Shown here piece after piece: positions 36,199 to 48,104 of a stretch of DNA of 64,000 bases. The number at the start of each line of letters is the position of its first letter. Within the stretch, counting starts at the first letter, position 1. A program made the position numbers and the translations under genes. The stretch is from positions 194,716,214 to 194,780,213 of the forward strand of contig NC_084795.1 in NCBI RefSeq assembly GCF_963169125.1, given 5' to 3'. Under the pieces are notes generated by a model. The model saw only the letters and a program-made list of their open reading frames with translations. It did not search any database and was not told where the DNA came from. This DNA is from Humulus lupulus. Lineage: Eukaryota; Streptophyta; Magnoliopsida; Rosales; Cannabaceae.

Positions 36199-37086
36199 TG
36201 TTATCCAGATTTCCGGATAGCGTTTAGATTGATGATCTCGGGAAAGCATAATTATCAAGGTCTTTCACGGTAGGTGACCAGAGCTCGCGGATGAACAGAA
36301 AGGCTTCGCCTCTCCCGTTTAGTGTCCGGATTACTCTTCCAAGCAAACACAATACGGAAACTCGTCAACTCTCCCGGACTCCCGAAGGGGTATCCTTCGG
36401 GGAAGCTCCTTCCAGGAGAAGCTCTTCGAGTGGTCTCCGCGGAAGCAATTCCGTGCCTCGCACGGAACAAAGCCAAACGGTCGAGTCCTGGAGGAGGCAT
36501 ATTTGGAATAATATCCGCCTGACACAGGATCCCGCCTGACACGCCCGTCAGGTCAAAGCCGCACACATCCCAGCACGCCTAAGGGTACCTTTTCGCCTAC
36601 TGTTCCGCTGACAACTTGGAAAAGACGGCTGACTTTGTGTGTTCCCCATACTTTCACGTAAATATACCCACATAGAGTCTTGTAGCCATGCTACTACTGT
36701 AATTGTATCCCTATTTATGGCTGGTGTAATTAAGACTCATGTACGTAGAGAAAAACCCTAATCCAAAACCCTAGCTATAAAGACCCCTTCATTTTACAAG
36801 AAGGGGGACGGACAAATGATATATAGCAAAAACTCTACTAAAATCTCTCTAGCTTCATCTTCTTCAAGAGAACCCGAGAGAAACACTGTGAGTGTGTGAA
36901 GTTCTTGTGCACCAGCCATCTTACTGTAACCTTTTCCAAGTATAATAACATCGACTCGTGGACTAGGGCTTGTTAACGCCTGAACCACGTAAAAACACTG
37001 TTTGTTTAGTTACATTTCAGCATTTCTACAGTTCTTATCTTTTTATTATTCTGTTAGTTATTCATTTCCGAAAAACTCGGTAAACA
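36199..37086 (+). repeat. 3' LTR of element C
   Basis: 888 bp, same length as the 5' LTR and nearly identical. It ends GGTAAACA before the TSD CATAT. Confidence 0.95.
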
Positions 37087-37261
37087 CATATTATTATAAC
37101 ATCTATTCAGATGACCGAACTTAGCATAGCACTTTGGTTTGATTTAACAAAATAACAAAATTTTGAAAAATACTCTATGTGCCCTAGCATGCTTTCACTT
37201 ATTTTGCTCATGTGTTTACATACCTTTTAACGATATGCTTTGCTTACTTGTACCTTGTATT

Positions 37262-37302
37262 CCCCCCAAGTGATCGGGGAGCTTTAGGTCCTTGGTCACT
37301 TG
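37262..37302 (-). other. Post-pol hairpin with G6 tract (element B copy)
   Basis: The minus strand shows CAAGTGAC, a loop of about 20 bases (AAGGACCTAAAGCTCCCC region), GATCACTTG, then GGGGGG. It lies about 260 bp after the integrase stop. Similar blocks occur at 6314-6353 and 52591-52631. Confidence 0.6.
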
Positions 37303-37562
37303 TCTTGACTAGAACCTGCTCGAACATTACTGCTCGGAGCAATATGATTAGCATTATAATACAGCAAAACAACACACGTAATGAGCAAATACTTCTAATA
37401 AATACAATAGTTGGCAAGAAATGACTGGCTGAGCACAATCCCTTTTATTTCTCATAATAAATGGACTAAACATGTCTTTACGAGTGATCAATAAGATCTT
37501 ACATTTTTCCGAAACGTGCAAAAAGTAAAATTTGTACAAGCCAATTCTTTAAGAAGAATTGT

Positions 37563-38810
37563 TCATTGGTAATACTTGCGTAGGTGTTCTCCATTCCAAT
37601 AGCAGGGAACGAGATCTTCGTTTAAGCAGGCAAGTTTATAAGTGCCTAGGTGAAGGACTTCATCAATCTGGTAAGGCCCTTCCAAATTTGGCCCGAGTAC
37701 TCCAGCAGCTTGGTCGTGGGTGTTAAGGAAAACTCTTCGGATCACAAGGTCTCCAACATTGAATTTTCTCTCTCGCATTTTAGAGTTGAAATATCGGGCG
37801 ACCTTCTGCTGGTACGCAGCTACTCGGAGCTAGGCTTGTTCATGCCTTTCATCAAATGAGTCTAAGGATTCCATCAGTAGCTGGCTGTTAGAATTTTGGT
37901 CATATGTTATTATGCAGTGCGAGGGTGGATCCAACTCGACATGCAACATGGCTTCATACCCGTATGCTAACGAAAACGGGGTATGACCTGTTGCTGTTCG
38001 GTGGGAAGTTATGTATGACCAAAGGACTTCAGGCAACTATTCTGGCCATGCTCCCTTAGCTTCTTCAAGTATTTTCTTTAGGGTATCCTTGAGCGTTTTG
38101 TTAATTGCTTCGACTTGCCCATTCGCCTTGGGATGAGCGACTGAAGAAAAGCTTTTGATAATATCATGACGTTTGCAGAAGTCCGTGAACAGATCACTGT
38201 CAAACAGGGTGCCGTTATCTGAGATTATCTTATTTGGTAATCCATAGCGACAGCTGATGTTTTTGACTACGAAGTCAAGCACTTTCTTGGTCGTTATGGT
38301 CGCGAGTAGCTCAACTTTGGCCCATTTGGTGAAGTAGTCAACATTAACCACTGCATACTTTACGCCACCTTTTCCTGTAGGCAAAGATCCGATTAGATCT
38401 ATTCCCCAAACTGCGAAGGGCCATGGACTCTGCATCTATTTTAACTCATTGGGAGCTGCTCGTGGGATTTTAGAGAATCTCTAACACTTGTCACATCTTT
38501 GCACGAACTCTATTGAGTCTTCATTCATGGTTGGCCAGAAATATCCATGCCTTAGGATCTTTTTTGAAAGGCTTTGCCCCCTAGCGTGGTCCCCGCAAAA
38601 TCCTTCGTGCACCTCTTTCATTAACCCTTTGGCTTTCTCCTTTGTAACACATCTGAGAAGTGGCAGTGAGTATCCCCTTCGGTACAGGATTCCATCGACC
38701 AGGATATACCTAGCAGCTTGCTGCTGAAGGGTCCTAGCTTTGTTTTTGTCCGCCGGTAGCACGCCACTTGACATATATTCTACATATGGTGCCATCCATG
38801 TATCCACCAT
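37563..38810 (-). pseudogene. Integrase of element B (broken)
   Basis: Integrase joins retroelement DNA to the chromosome. The N-terminal zinc-binding region (EVHEGFCGDHARG ... CDKC, 38640-38481) is followed by the core with all three acidic positions visible: NVDYFTKWAK, IISDNGTLF and GQVEAINKTLKDT. The C-terminal part ends with FNVGDLVIRRVF and YKLACLNEDLVPCYWNGEH. In-frame stops near 38450, 38035 and 37830 split it into four pieces. Confidence 0.88.
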
Positions 38811-39453
38811 CTGGATGACCAGAGTGGTTTCTGCTGCTTGGATGCTCGACTGGCACTATGTTTAGAGTATCAGCATCTTTTGCACTTCCCAACTTCGCCA
38901 AAGCATCCGCATTGGAATTATGATTGTGAGGTACTTGCTGGAGACTGTATCTATCGAACTGGGCTAACAGATCCTTTGCTTTGTTCAGATAAGCAACCAT
39001 CTTCAAACCTCGCGCCTGATACTCTCCCAAGACTTGGTTCACCACCAACTGAGAATCACTATAGATGTCAAGTGCTTTTATGTTCATATCCTTGGCTAAT
39101 CACAGTCCAACGAGTAATGCTTCATATTCGGCCTCATTGTTAGAAGTAGTGAAGTCAAATCTAATTGCACAGTGAAATCAATGCCCTTCCGATGTTATCA
39201 ATATCCCTCCTGCTCCGGCATGGGATTCGTTAGATGAACCGTCTGTGAACAATTTCCACGAGGGTGCTTGGATTTGAAATTCAGGCTCGTTGGGTTCCTC
39301 AATCTGCTCACCACCCGCGGGCTCTGGGAATTCGACTATGAAGTTATCTAAGGCTTGTCCTTTTATCGCTGCTCGTGGCAGGTAAGATATGTCGAACTGG
39401 CCGAGTTTGACTGCCCACTTTAGTAATCTTCCGGCAGCTTCTGGCTTTTGCAA
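38734..39453 (-). pseudogene. Second, archaeal-type RNase H (aRNH) of element B
   Basis: WKLFTDGSSNESHAGAGGIL (39260-39190) begins the domain. The segment NIKALDIYSDSQLVVNQVLG and GEYQARGLKMVAYLNKAKDL continues it, with NSNADALAKLGSAKD near the end. This is the additional RNase H reported for plant Tat-lineage elements, distinct from the RNase H fused to RT. An interruption near 39100-39180 (LAKDMNI boundary) breaks the frame. Confidence 0.8.
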
Positions 39454-40900
39454 GCTTGCCGAAGAGGCTGGTCAGTCAATACCGTAATCGGATGAGCTTG
39501 GAAGTAAGGCCATAGCTTCCTAGAGGCCAAAACTAAGCAGTAGGCTAACCTTTCGATGGGGGGATACCTCAATTCTGCTCCGATCAACCTTTTGCTTTCG
39601 TAATAGACAGCCTTCTGCACACCTTCTTCTTCTCTTACCAGAACAGCACTAGTAGCATAGTCCATGATTGCCAGGTAGATGAACAAAGTCTCTTTATCGA
39701 CCGGCTTTGACAGGATGGGTGGCTGCGCCATATGCGTTATTAGTGCTTGAAAGGCCTGTTTGCACTCATCTGTCCATTCAAATTTCTTATTGCCTCTGAG
39801 TAGATTGAAAAATGGGACGCACTTGTCTGTTGATTTTGAAATAAATCTACTTAGAGCAGCAATCCTCCAGGTCAGGCTTTGGACATCCTTAATTTTTACT
39901 GGCGACTTCATCTCGATCAGGGCTTTTATTTTCTCGGGATTAGCTTCAATTCCTCTTGAGTTAACTATAAATCCCAAGAACTTCCCCGATCCTACTCCGA
40001 AGGAGCATTTAAGGGGATTTAGCTTCATCCTATATTTATTCAGGACGTTGAAGCATTCCTGAAAATCCCTTACGTGCCCTTCTGCTTTCTTCAACTTAAC
40101 CAGCATGTCGTCAACGTAAACCTCCATATTTGTACCGATCAGCTCCTTAAACATGTGGTTGAAGAGTCTCTGGTAAGTCGCACTAGCGTTTTTCAAACCG
40201 AAGGGCATCACCTTATAACAGTAGAGCCTTGTATCAGTTCGAAAGCTAGTGTGATCCTCATCACGGGGATGCATACTGATTTAATTATACCCAGAGTATG
40301 CATCCATCAATGAGAGGATTTCATGTCCTGCAGTGGCATCGACCAGCTGGTCTATCCTCGGGAGTGGGAAACAGTCTTTGGGGCAGGCTTTATTTAGGTC
40401 TGTGAAATCTACGCACGTACGCCACTTGCCATTTGGCTTGGCACGAGTATGGGATTAGAGACCCACGATGGATAAAACGCCACCCTGATGAATCCATTCT
40501 CCTTCAGCTTCTTGACTTCCTCTTTCAAGGCCTTTGATTTGTTTTTGTCGAGAAGCCTTCTTTTTTATTGCACTGGTGGAAAGATTTTGTCAATGTTCAG
40601 GACATGGCTGATGACTGCAGGATCTATCCCGACCATGTCTTTATGCGACCAGGCAAAGACATCCTGGTTCCTCCTTAAGAACTCCACCAGTGCTTGTTTT
40701 GTTGTTGTCTCTAAGTTTTTACCGACTTTCACAACTCTGGTCGGAATATCCTCATCGAGTTGGACCTCTTCAAGGTCCTCGATGGGTCCCACTTCTTCTT
40801 CAAAATCCCCAAAGCGAGGATCTAAGTCTCTATCCTCACTTTGGGCAACACCCTATTTGGTGAGATTATCACCTGAGCGGACTTGAACATTAGTTTCCAT
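39420..40900 (-). pseudogene. Reverse transcriptase and RNase H of element B (broken)
   Basis: The upstream piece (40792-40565) reads EFLRRNQDVFAWSHKDMVGI, the conserved stretch before RT. The RT fingers (40560-40280) are decayed. The open part from 40274 contains YKVMPFGLKNASATYQRLFN, the catalytic EVYVDDMLVK, then KLNPLKCSFGVGSGKFLGF. It continues into the connection and RNase H region (KPVDKETLFIYLAI, YYESKRLIGAELRYPPIE). Stops lie near 40560 and 40275. Confidence 0.85.
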
Positions 40901-40984
40901 TTGCAACTCCTTCCCGGTAGCATCTCTCGATACACCCTTCTTTTCCTTGGTGATCAAGGTGTTGTAGCACTCTCTTGCTTCCCT

Positions 40985-43777
40985 CTAATTTCCCAACACA
41001 CATCCTACCCCTTCGTCCGTTGGGAATTTCATGGTGAGGTGCCATATAGAAGTGACGGCTCGCAGGTCGACCAGAATTGGTCTCCCTATCACAGCGCTGT
41101 ACGCCGAAGGATAATCAACTACTATAAAAGTAGTGAGTAATGTCTTGTTAGCAGGTGCAGTGCTTGCTGTGACTGGGAGTCTAATCGGCCCTACTGGGGC
41201 GAGCCCTTCTCCGAAAAAACCATAAATGGTTTGGTTGCATGGCTCCAGGTCCTTTATGGAAAACTTCATCCTTTCTAGTGAGGACTTATATACGATGTTG
41301 ACCGAACTTCCTGTATCGACCAACACCATTTTCACCATCATATTCGTGATTTGTACATCCACGACCAGCGGATCGGAGTGTGGGAATCGCACATGCTGGG
41401 CATCGTCGTCAGAGATCGTGATTCGTTCCTCCTCTGTTCGAGCCATTTTTGGTGCACGATCCTCGACACTCATCATCTCGATGTCCTGGTTGTGGCGTAG
41501 GGTTCGAGCATATCGTTCCCTTGCTTTCCCACTATCTCCTGCAAGATGTGGGCCTCTGCAGATGGTGAGTAGGGTACCTGCCACAGGAGCTGCCTGCAAA
41601 GGTGGCAAACGTTGGCGTGCAGGCGCAGACTCGTTGCCACCTTGAGCCTTTCGCTGAGAACCTCCCGCGGCTCGTACATATCTTCTTAAATGTCCCTGTC
41701 TTATCAGGAACTCAATTTCGTCCTTCAGCTGGTTACACTCATTGGTTTCATGTACGTAGTCATTATGATAACGACATAACTTTGTTGAATCTCTCTTGGA
41801 GATATCTTTCCTTATTGGTGCGGGTCGTTTGTAGGGCATGTTCGAGCTGGTCGCCTGGTAAATCTTGGCTCAACTTTCAACAAGGGCAGTGTAATTGGTG
41901 AATTTCAGTTCATACCAATTACCTTTGGGGTGCTTACTCTCGGAGGTTGAGGGTTCGCCGCTCGCCCGCTTTCCACCATTCTTACCATTGCCATTCCGGT
42001 TGCCTTTGCCGTTGCCATTGGGCTTAGACCCGTTGGTGGCTTTGGCGGGTTCTTCCTTGGGCCCCTTGTCCTTTGCTGGCGATTTCCCTTCGTTGGAAAT
42101 CACGTCCTCAAGCTTGATGTACCAATCAGCTCTATCTAAAAACTCCTGGGTACTTTTATCTCCATGCTTCCTGAGGCTACTCCAGAGGGGAGAATGGCGC
42201 CTAACCCCAGCGGTTAGGGCCATCATCTTGCCTTCATCACACACAGTCTTGGCTCCTGCTGCAGCTCAAATGAAGCGCTAAACGTAATCCTTCAAAGGCT
42301 CCCCCTCTTTTTGGCGTATCTCGACCAGTTGGTTTGCCTCGGTGGGGTGCACAAGACCCGCGTAGAACTGTTCGTAAAATTCCATCACGAACATCTCCCA
42401 GGATACTATACTTGTAGGAGGGAACTTAAAGAACTACTCCTGGGCGGCATCAGAAAGTGTCGCTGGGAAGATCCTGCAGCGAGCATCTTCAAAGACTTTC
42501 TGAATGTCCATCTGTATCTCAAACTTGTTAACCTGAGATATCGGGTCTCCATACCCGTCGAAATATGGCAGAGTTGGCATCTTGAACTTGTTGGGGGTTT
42601 CTGCCACAACAATCTTTTGTACGAAAGGGGTGCCTCTCCTCCGATCGTACTCGATGTGCGATGTCCGCCCCTTGACCAGCTGTTGCACTGCCTGGTTCAG
42701 GGCATCGATTTGAGCCTGAACGACTTCCGGAATTGCTGGGGCCTCTGGTGCCGGGGGGATGTACTCATCGTGCCTTTCTCGGCAGTCATTGAGTACATCC
42801 CTCAAGTCATCGTCTCTTCACCGCTGCTCGCTGGCTCCGAGCTGGCTAAAGACGTTATTTTTTCTGGGCTGCCCCCCAGCGTTATGTCCTGCTTGTCGAT
42901 CTTCTGTAGGTGGGTGGCTCCTGCCTCCACCTCCTTCTTCGTTCCTCCAACCAGCATTTCCTCTGCCTGAGTCGGCCTCATTATAGCCGTGGCCATCTTT
43001 GAACCATGACTGGCTATGATGCGACCGACTATTTCCTCTGTTGCCTCCTTGGGCTGGCATTTCCCGAGTGTTAGGGGGAGGCCTGCGCTGGTCAATGGGT
43101 CCCCGTGCATTTTCATGCCGTGGGGGGCCCCTAACCGCAGAGCCTGTCTCTGAGTTCCTTCTGTTGGCAGAAGGACACTGCACCCTACTCGGTGGATTCA
43201 GCTCTTCACCCCCTGGGCATCTAGGGCTGCGGGGCTGTTTCCCGGCCATATTCTGCCTCGGGCGCGGAGGATTGCCTCGACCAGCCTGAGACGGAGGTTG
43301 CGTCTAAAGATCCCTAGGTGGGATATCATCTTGAGGCATAGGTGGCTGCTCCGGCCTCTGAGGGCGTATTGGCTGGAGCGGAGGGCTAGGATTGGGACCC
43401 CTTTGAGGTGGCCCACTTGGGGGTTGATCAGGCTGCGAGGCTAGCGCAGCCTGATTCCTAGCTAGCTGGATGGATGCTTCAAGGGCTGCCATGGCATCCT
43501 TCTGCCGACGGTCCATCTCTGCCTGCCGATCACTCAGCTCCTGGCGCTGGCGCTCTATCTCCCTTTGCTGCGACGCCATTATCTCGGCAACATTCTCCTT
43601 ATTGGCCCTCAGATTGACCAAATCATCTTGCAACACCCCCAGTGTTGTCTTCAGGGTCTCAGAGTCCAACTCCTCCTCATCAAACTCCAAATGAGGTTTG
43701 TCTTCAGCCACATTTGGGGGAGGAGGCTAGGATGGTACAGCAGCAGCCTGTCCAATCTTCTTGGTAGTTTTTGCCAT
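40985..43777 (-). pseudogene. Gag-protease of element B (broken)
   Basis: The start is the ATG at 43777 (MAKTTKKIGQ). The N-terminus has an early TAG near 43728, then an acidic coiled region. The gag domain (KFKMPTLPYFDGYGDPIS, RCRIFPATLSDAAQE) ends at a TAG where relatives have Trp (42434). It resumes to the G/N/K-rich linker at 42244-41870 and the CRYHNDYVHETNEC knuckle. Protease has [15 protein letters not shown]. The protein is highly similar to that of element A. Confidence 0.85.
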
Positions 43778-43796
43778 TAAATCTTCTTGAGTTCAA

Positions 43797-43814
43797 CTCT
43801 CAATGAAAGCACCA
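43797..43814 (-). other. Primer binding site of element B
   Basis: The minus strand reads TGGTGCTTTCATTGAGAG, three bases after the LTR end; same as A, C and E. Confidence 0.65.
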
Positions 43815-43817
43815 GAA

Positions 43818-44403
43818 TGTTGACCCTCGTTTTGGTCAACGACACGGAGTCTAGAAAACGACAGAAAAATAATATAGAGCTTAAGAAAATGATCTAATGG
43901 AAAATAAAGAACTCAAATAATTATAGTGGTTTGGCCCCAGTGATTGGTAATCACCTATGTCCACTTGATACTATTATTGGTATTGAGCTCCAAAGGTGTG
44001 ATCAAAGAACTAGGGTTCCTGAGTTTCACAGACCTTAGAAGAATAAAACAATACAAAGGATGGATAATAACAATATAATTAGGAAAAAGAGAGAAAGATC
44101 CCTTCCTTGAGCTATTTTTTGTGTATTTATAGGCTCAAGAAGGATTACATGAATCAAATGATAATATCTTTCCTTAATAAACGGATATTCAAGTCATAAT
44201 GAAGAGATATTCTCGGATATCATTACAACTGGACAGATCTTTACATAAATGAACGGAGTACACGACTAGTCTGGTCATATATAAAACTTGATCTTCGCAT
44301 GTAGAAATATTTCTGGTCGATGGGTGAGCAGTATCTCTGCTACGTGTCAGCCACGTGTCGAAAATCCTTGCCACGTCATCAACCGCTGTTTTTTGGATAA
44401 ACA
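43818..44403 (-). repeat. 5' LTR of element B
   Basis: 586 bp, TG...CA on the minus strand, with a TATA box TATAAATA at 44124-44131. TSD ACATT follows at 44404-44408. Confidence 0.92.
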
Positions 44404-44408
44404 ACATT

Positions 44409-45014
44409 CAATCTAGTTTTTCTTCATTTCTCTATAACTTCATTATTTTTAGTTGATGTTTATTTTTATGATCTTGTTTGTGATTATGGAGTAATTCTCT
44501 TTTAGGTTAAGGGTTATTTCAAAACCCTAGATATGGAATCTTGAATGCAATGACAAACTTTATTCCTTATACTCCCTTATATTAAATTGATTATATTCTT
44601 CTAACTGAATGTTATGAATCTTGTGATATCTATTATGATGCTAGGACTTCTATTCATCTAATAGTTTATTCTAAGTAGAGTGATGAATTGCAATTAAGTA
44701 TTGTGATGAATATTTTAATTATGATGGGGTATAGAACCTAGGTTAAATTAATAGCATGCTTAATGAATTTGTTGTCTATATTAACTTGTTTCCACTGAAT
44801 GTAATATTTTTCCTGAGTTAAATAGACTGCATCATTAATGAGTTTATTGATTGATAAAAATGATTAATTAATGAGCATTTAGCTTTAATTAATTTTGAAA
44901 GGGAAACTGTGATAATTGACAACTTAAGTGTTATCTGTAGGGTTAACTGTTTAATTGGGAATAGAGAATAATGTTTGTCATTGTTGATTGATTGATTGTT
45001 GAAGGTGGAGAATA
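44409..45014 (+). repeat. Host block part 2 (between elements B and E)
   Basis: AT-rich DNA without open frames. By removing B it joins 24138-24763, and by removing E it joins 57786 onward. It includes CAAAACCCTAGATATGG. See the part 1 entry for the tentative Athila-type LTR reading. Confidence 0.3.
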
Positions 45015-45019
45015 ATTCT

Positions 45020-45952
45020 TATTATCCCCAAAATTTTTGTTCGATGACGTGGCAATCAGAAGTGACAAGTGGTAATGCACGGTCAGTAACACATTAATAG
45101 TTGACGAAGGAAGTGAAAATGTTGGAAGTTGACCTATGGTGTTCTGATATTATTGGTCAGGAAATAAATGTACCTGGTCAAGAAGTGATTTGCCCGACCA
45201 GGTAAGGCTTTTGACAGACCAGTGAGGAATTATACCCGACCAAGAAGTTGTTTTGTCCAACCAGTCACTTAAGTAAGATGTTTTCGCTGACTAGTCACAT
45301 CAGAGAATAGTGCTATCCAACCAGTAATGTGTTTTGGCCGACCAGTTACTTCATTAAGGTGTTTTGGCGACCAGTTACTTCATTAAGGTGTTTTTGCTGA
45401 CCAGTTACTCTAGGAGGTGTTCTGTTCGATCAACAACGTGATATAGCCGACCAGCTACATTGGGGAATGGACTTGGTCGACTAGGCGGATCAGAATCTCA
45501 GGAGTTAGCTGTTCAGTGACTCTTCAATAAAGCTTCAGCAACGACTTCAGTTGGAATTTTTTGTAACTACCGCGAGACTATCTCTGATATCCCGAAGTAA
45601 TCGTTGTATCGTTGTATTTTAAATTTGATTATTAGTAAGAACAACCAGATACTCCGTCATTGCGCAGACCTTCATTTAGGGGATTCTGATTTTCTGGCTA
45701 GGCTTTTGGGGACTAAGGCATTCTTGGGGTAATTTTTTGAGAAAGAAAACTTGTACTCTTGACAGAGAAACTCTGTATTTTTTCACTTACACTCAAGAAA
45801 CTCAGTTGGCTCAGTTTCATATCCGAGTGGATTAGGCTATTACCAACAAATTGGGGCTGATCCACTATAAAATTATTTGTGTCGTTGTTTTCTATTCAAG
45901 GCTTATTGTAATTTTGACGTCTACTCGTCATTGGACAAAATTGTGGTCAACA
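45020..45952 (+). repeat. 5' LTR of element E
   Basis: 933 bp, starting TATTATCCCC (TG mutated) and ending GGTCAACA. From about 45130 to 45490 it carries an irregular array of GACCAGT-type words spaced roughly 30-45 bp, with a near-perfect tandem block CCAGTTACTTCATTAAGGTG at about 45343-45390. Confidence 0.88.
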
Positions 45953-45956
45953 TTTT

Positions 45957-45974
45957 TGGTGCTTTCATTGAGAG
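45957..45974 (+). other. Primer binding site of element E
   Basis: TGGTGCTTTCATTGAGAG four bases after the LTR; identical to A, B and C. Confidence 0.7.
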
Positions 45975-46009
45975 CCTAAATAGAAGAAACACGCTACTAT
46001 CCTAATAAT

Positions 46010-47910
46010 ATGGTGCCCAGAAAGCCCAATACATCAAAGGAACCGGTTAGATCAAAAAATCCTGCACCTGAGAACCCTGACACTGAGCCCAGGGTCTTTC
46101 TCGAGGAGACGACTCTAGAGGTTGAACAAATCTAGGAAGCCATGGGGGCTTTCCAAGAGGAGATGATGCAATTTAACGTCCGACAGGAGTCTTTCGCTGA
46201 AGTGATGGCCAGGCAGAAAAATGCGTTAGAACAGTAAAGGGGCGATACTGATGCCAGAAGCGAAGAGATTAGACAACGACAGGAGGAAGTCGACCATAGA
46301 CATCGTGAAGCAGCACTTGCTCTAGAAGCGGCTACCAAATTGGCCCAAGCCAATGCTCAAGTCGGGAAATGAGCAGCCGCCCTGGGAGCGTGAAAGGAAA
46401 ATGCTAGTGGGAAGTCTCCTGCTTGAAGGATGGACTCTCGAGGACCTGACTGGATTCGAAGCAATCTGATTGGTCGGGCAGATGACGGAGTCCGCTCTAG
46501 AACTTCATCAAAACAAAGGGAGAACTCTAGAACCCCTTCCAGAAGTCACCGGTCAGAAACCTCCCGATCAGAGAGTTACCGGTTGCATGGTAAACACACT
46601 CCGCCCGGAAACAACCAACCAAAGCTCCTCGAGATAAAAAAAATCCTAGCTACAAAGATGAACATGGTCAAGACGAGGGTGATAGTCATCAGACCGACCG
46701 GTCAAAAGAAAAAGAAAGGGAGGGTACTGACCAGCAGGGAGGAAAAAACCACCCAGGTCGTTCCAATAAACCACTACTACATTCTGGCCAGCATCGTAGA
46801 GGGAGAGAGTAGGTCCCGTGCAATAAGCCCTCTAAAAATTCTAAGAGCACAGTGTTTGATCGGTTAGGAAGACATGCTTCCTGGAAGGATCTAAGGGACG
46901 TTATCAGCAACAAGAGGAAGACCAACCCGGTCGAAGGGGAAGATCTAAACTGCCTTGCCAGTCAAGTAGAAATACTTGACGACAGTGCTCCAGATGGAAA
47001 TGCCCGACCAGGAGGTCAAAACCTTGGATCCTCATCGGTTGAACCAGCCATCCAAGCCCAGCTTGATGCACTAATAACTGCGGTGTAGGGTTTATCAAAA
47101 CAACCATTCGTAATGGATGAGGTAGACCATGAAGTGGCTGTCCATTTTGTGCCCGGATTAGAGCACCCCAGCTGCTGGCAAAATATAAAGCACCAGTGCT
47201 GCCGCTATATACAAAAAAAATGGATCCCATCAGACATGTTGGGAAATTCGAGGACCAAATGGAACTGCTCGGGGTAAGTGACGATTATCAGTGTAGAGTT
47301 TTCCCAACTACATTTCTAGATACTGCCCAGGAATGGTATTGGAAGTTTAAGCCGAATTTCATTACCTCTTGGGAAGCATCCAGGAAGGAATTTTGTAGAC
47401 AATTCAATACTGCTCGGACTCCACCAGTTTATGCCAACCACTTGGCAGATATCAAACAAGGAAATGATGAGTCTCTAAAGAATTATATACAGAGGTTCAT
47501 GAGACAATCCAACCAAGGAACTGCTATTAGAGATGAGGGGAACATGGTTGCCATATCCTCTAGAATCACTTACCAAAGCCCTTTGTGGGATAGTATACAT
47601 AGAAATCTGATTTCAACTCTTCAACAATTTCTTGACTGAGCGGACAAGTATATGAAATTGGATGACGCTATCAAGAAAGAGGAGAAGGGCATACAAAATC
47701 CAGGCAGATCAGCTGACCCTCCTAAGAATTGTGGAAGCGGTCAAAATGGTGGAAAGAAACGTGGAAGTAATGAGTTTGAGATGAGTAGAAGAGACATTAA
47801 TAAGTTTTGTCATTTCCATGGAGATTATGGTCATGATACGAATGAATGCAATCATCTCAAAGATGAGATAGAATTTCTTCTCTGGTCGGGAAAGTTGAAA
47901 AAGTAATGGG
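46010..47910 (+). pseudogene. Gag of element E (broken)
   Basis: The ATG at 46010 starts MVPRKPNTSKEPVRSKN. The coiled N-terminus has stops near 46133, 46236, 46370 and 46422. The gag domain at 47220-47639 reads CRVFPTTFLDTAQEWYWKFK, EFCRQFNTAR and LKNYIQRFMRQS. A zinc-knuckle-like CHFHGDYGHDTNEC lies near 47808-47850, ending at a TAA at about 47904. The layout matches A and B. Confidence 0.82.
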
Positions 47911-48104
47911 CAGAGAAACCCCAAAGAGGAGGAAGCAACAACAATCCTGGGCTTAAATGACAACGATCTCCACCTTTGCAACCTGAGCCAGTGGATTTTA
48001 CCTTAGACACTATATGTGGAGGTCCACACTTGGCTTGAGATAGTAACAAAGCAAGAGAAAGATATGCTCGGATACCTCCATATCGGGCGGCAAAATCATA
48101 TGTC

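Larger units (their letters stand above)
29020..37086 (+). mobile_element. Element C: pol-less Tat-like LTR element with intact antisense gene
   Basis: 8067 bp with equal 888-bp LTRs (29020-29907 and 36199-37086) that differ at about 5 positions by eye. The TSD is CATAT at 29015-29019 and 37087-37091. The plus strand has a primer site at 29911, a damaged gag (29995-31500), no protease, RT or integrase, and a purine tract at 36185-36198. The minus strand carries the antisense gene, open across four exons (34999-31305). The interior is clearly richer in GC than its surroundings. It is nested in element B in opposite orientation. Being both recent and without pol, it was presumably mobilised in trans. 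Confidence 0.93.
24769..44403 (-). mobile_element. Element B: complete Tat-like Ty3/gypsy retrotransposon with antisense gene
   Basis: LTRs are 24769-25354 and 43818-44403, both 586 bp. The TSD is ACATT at 24764-24768 and 44404-44408. Minus-strand order is 5' LTR, primer site, gag, protease, RT, RNase H, second RNase H, integrase, hairpin/G6 tract, antisense gene, purine tract, 3' LTR. Element C (29020-37086 plus a 5-bp duplication) is inserted between pol and the antisense gene. Without C, element B is about 11.6 kb. LTR differences are roughly 40 by eye (6-7%), so it is markedly older than C. Confidence 0.93.
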
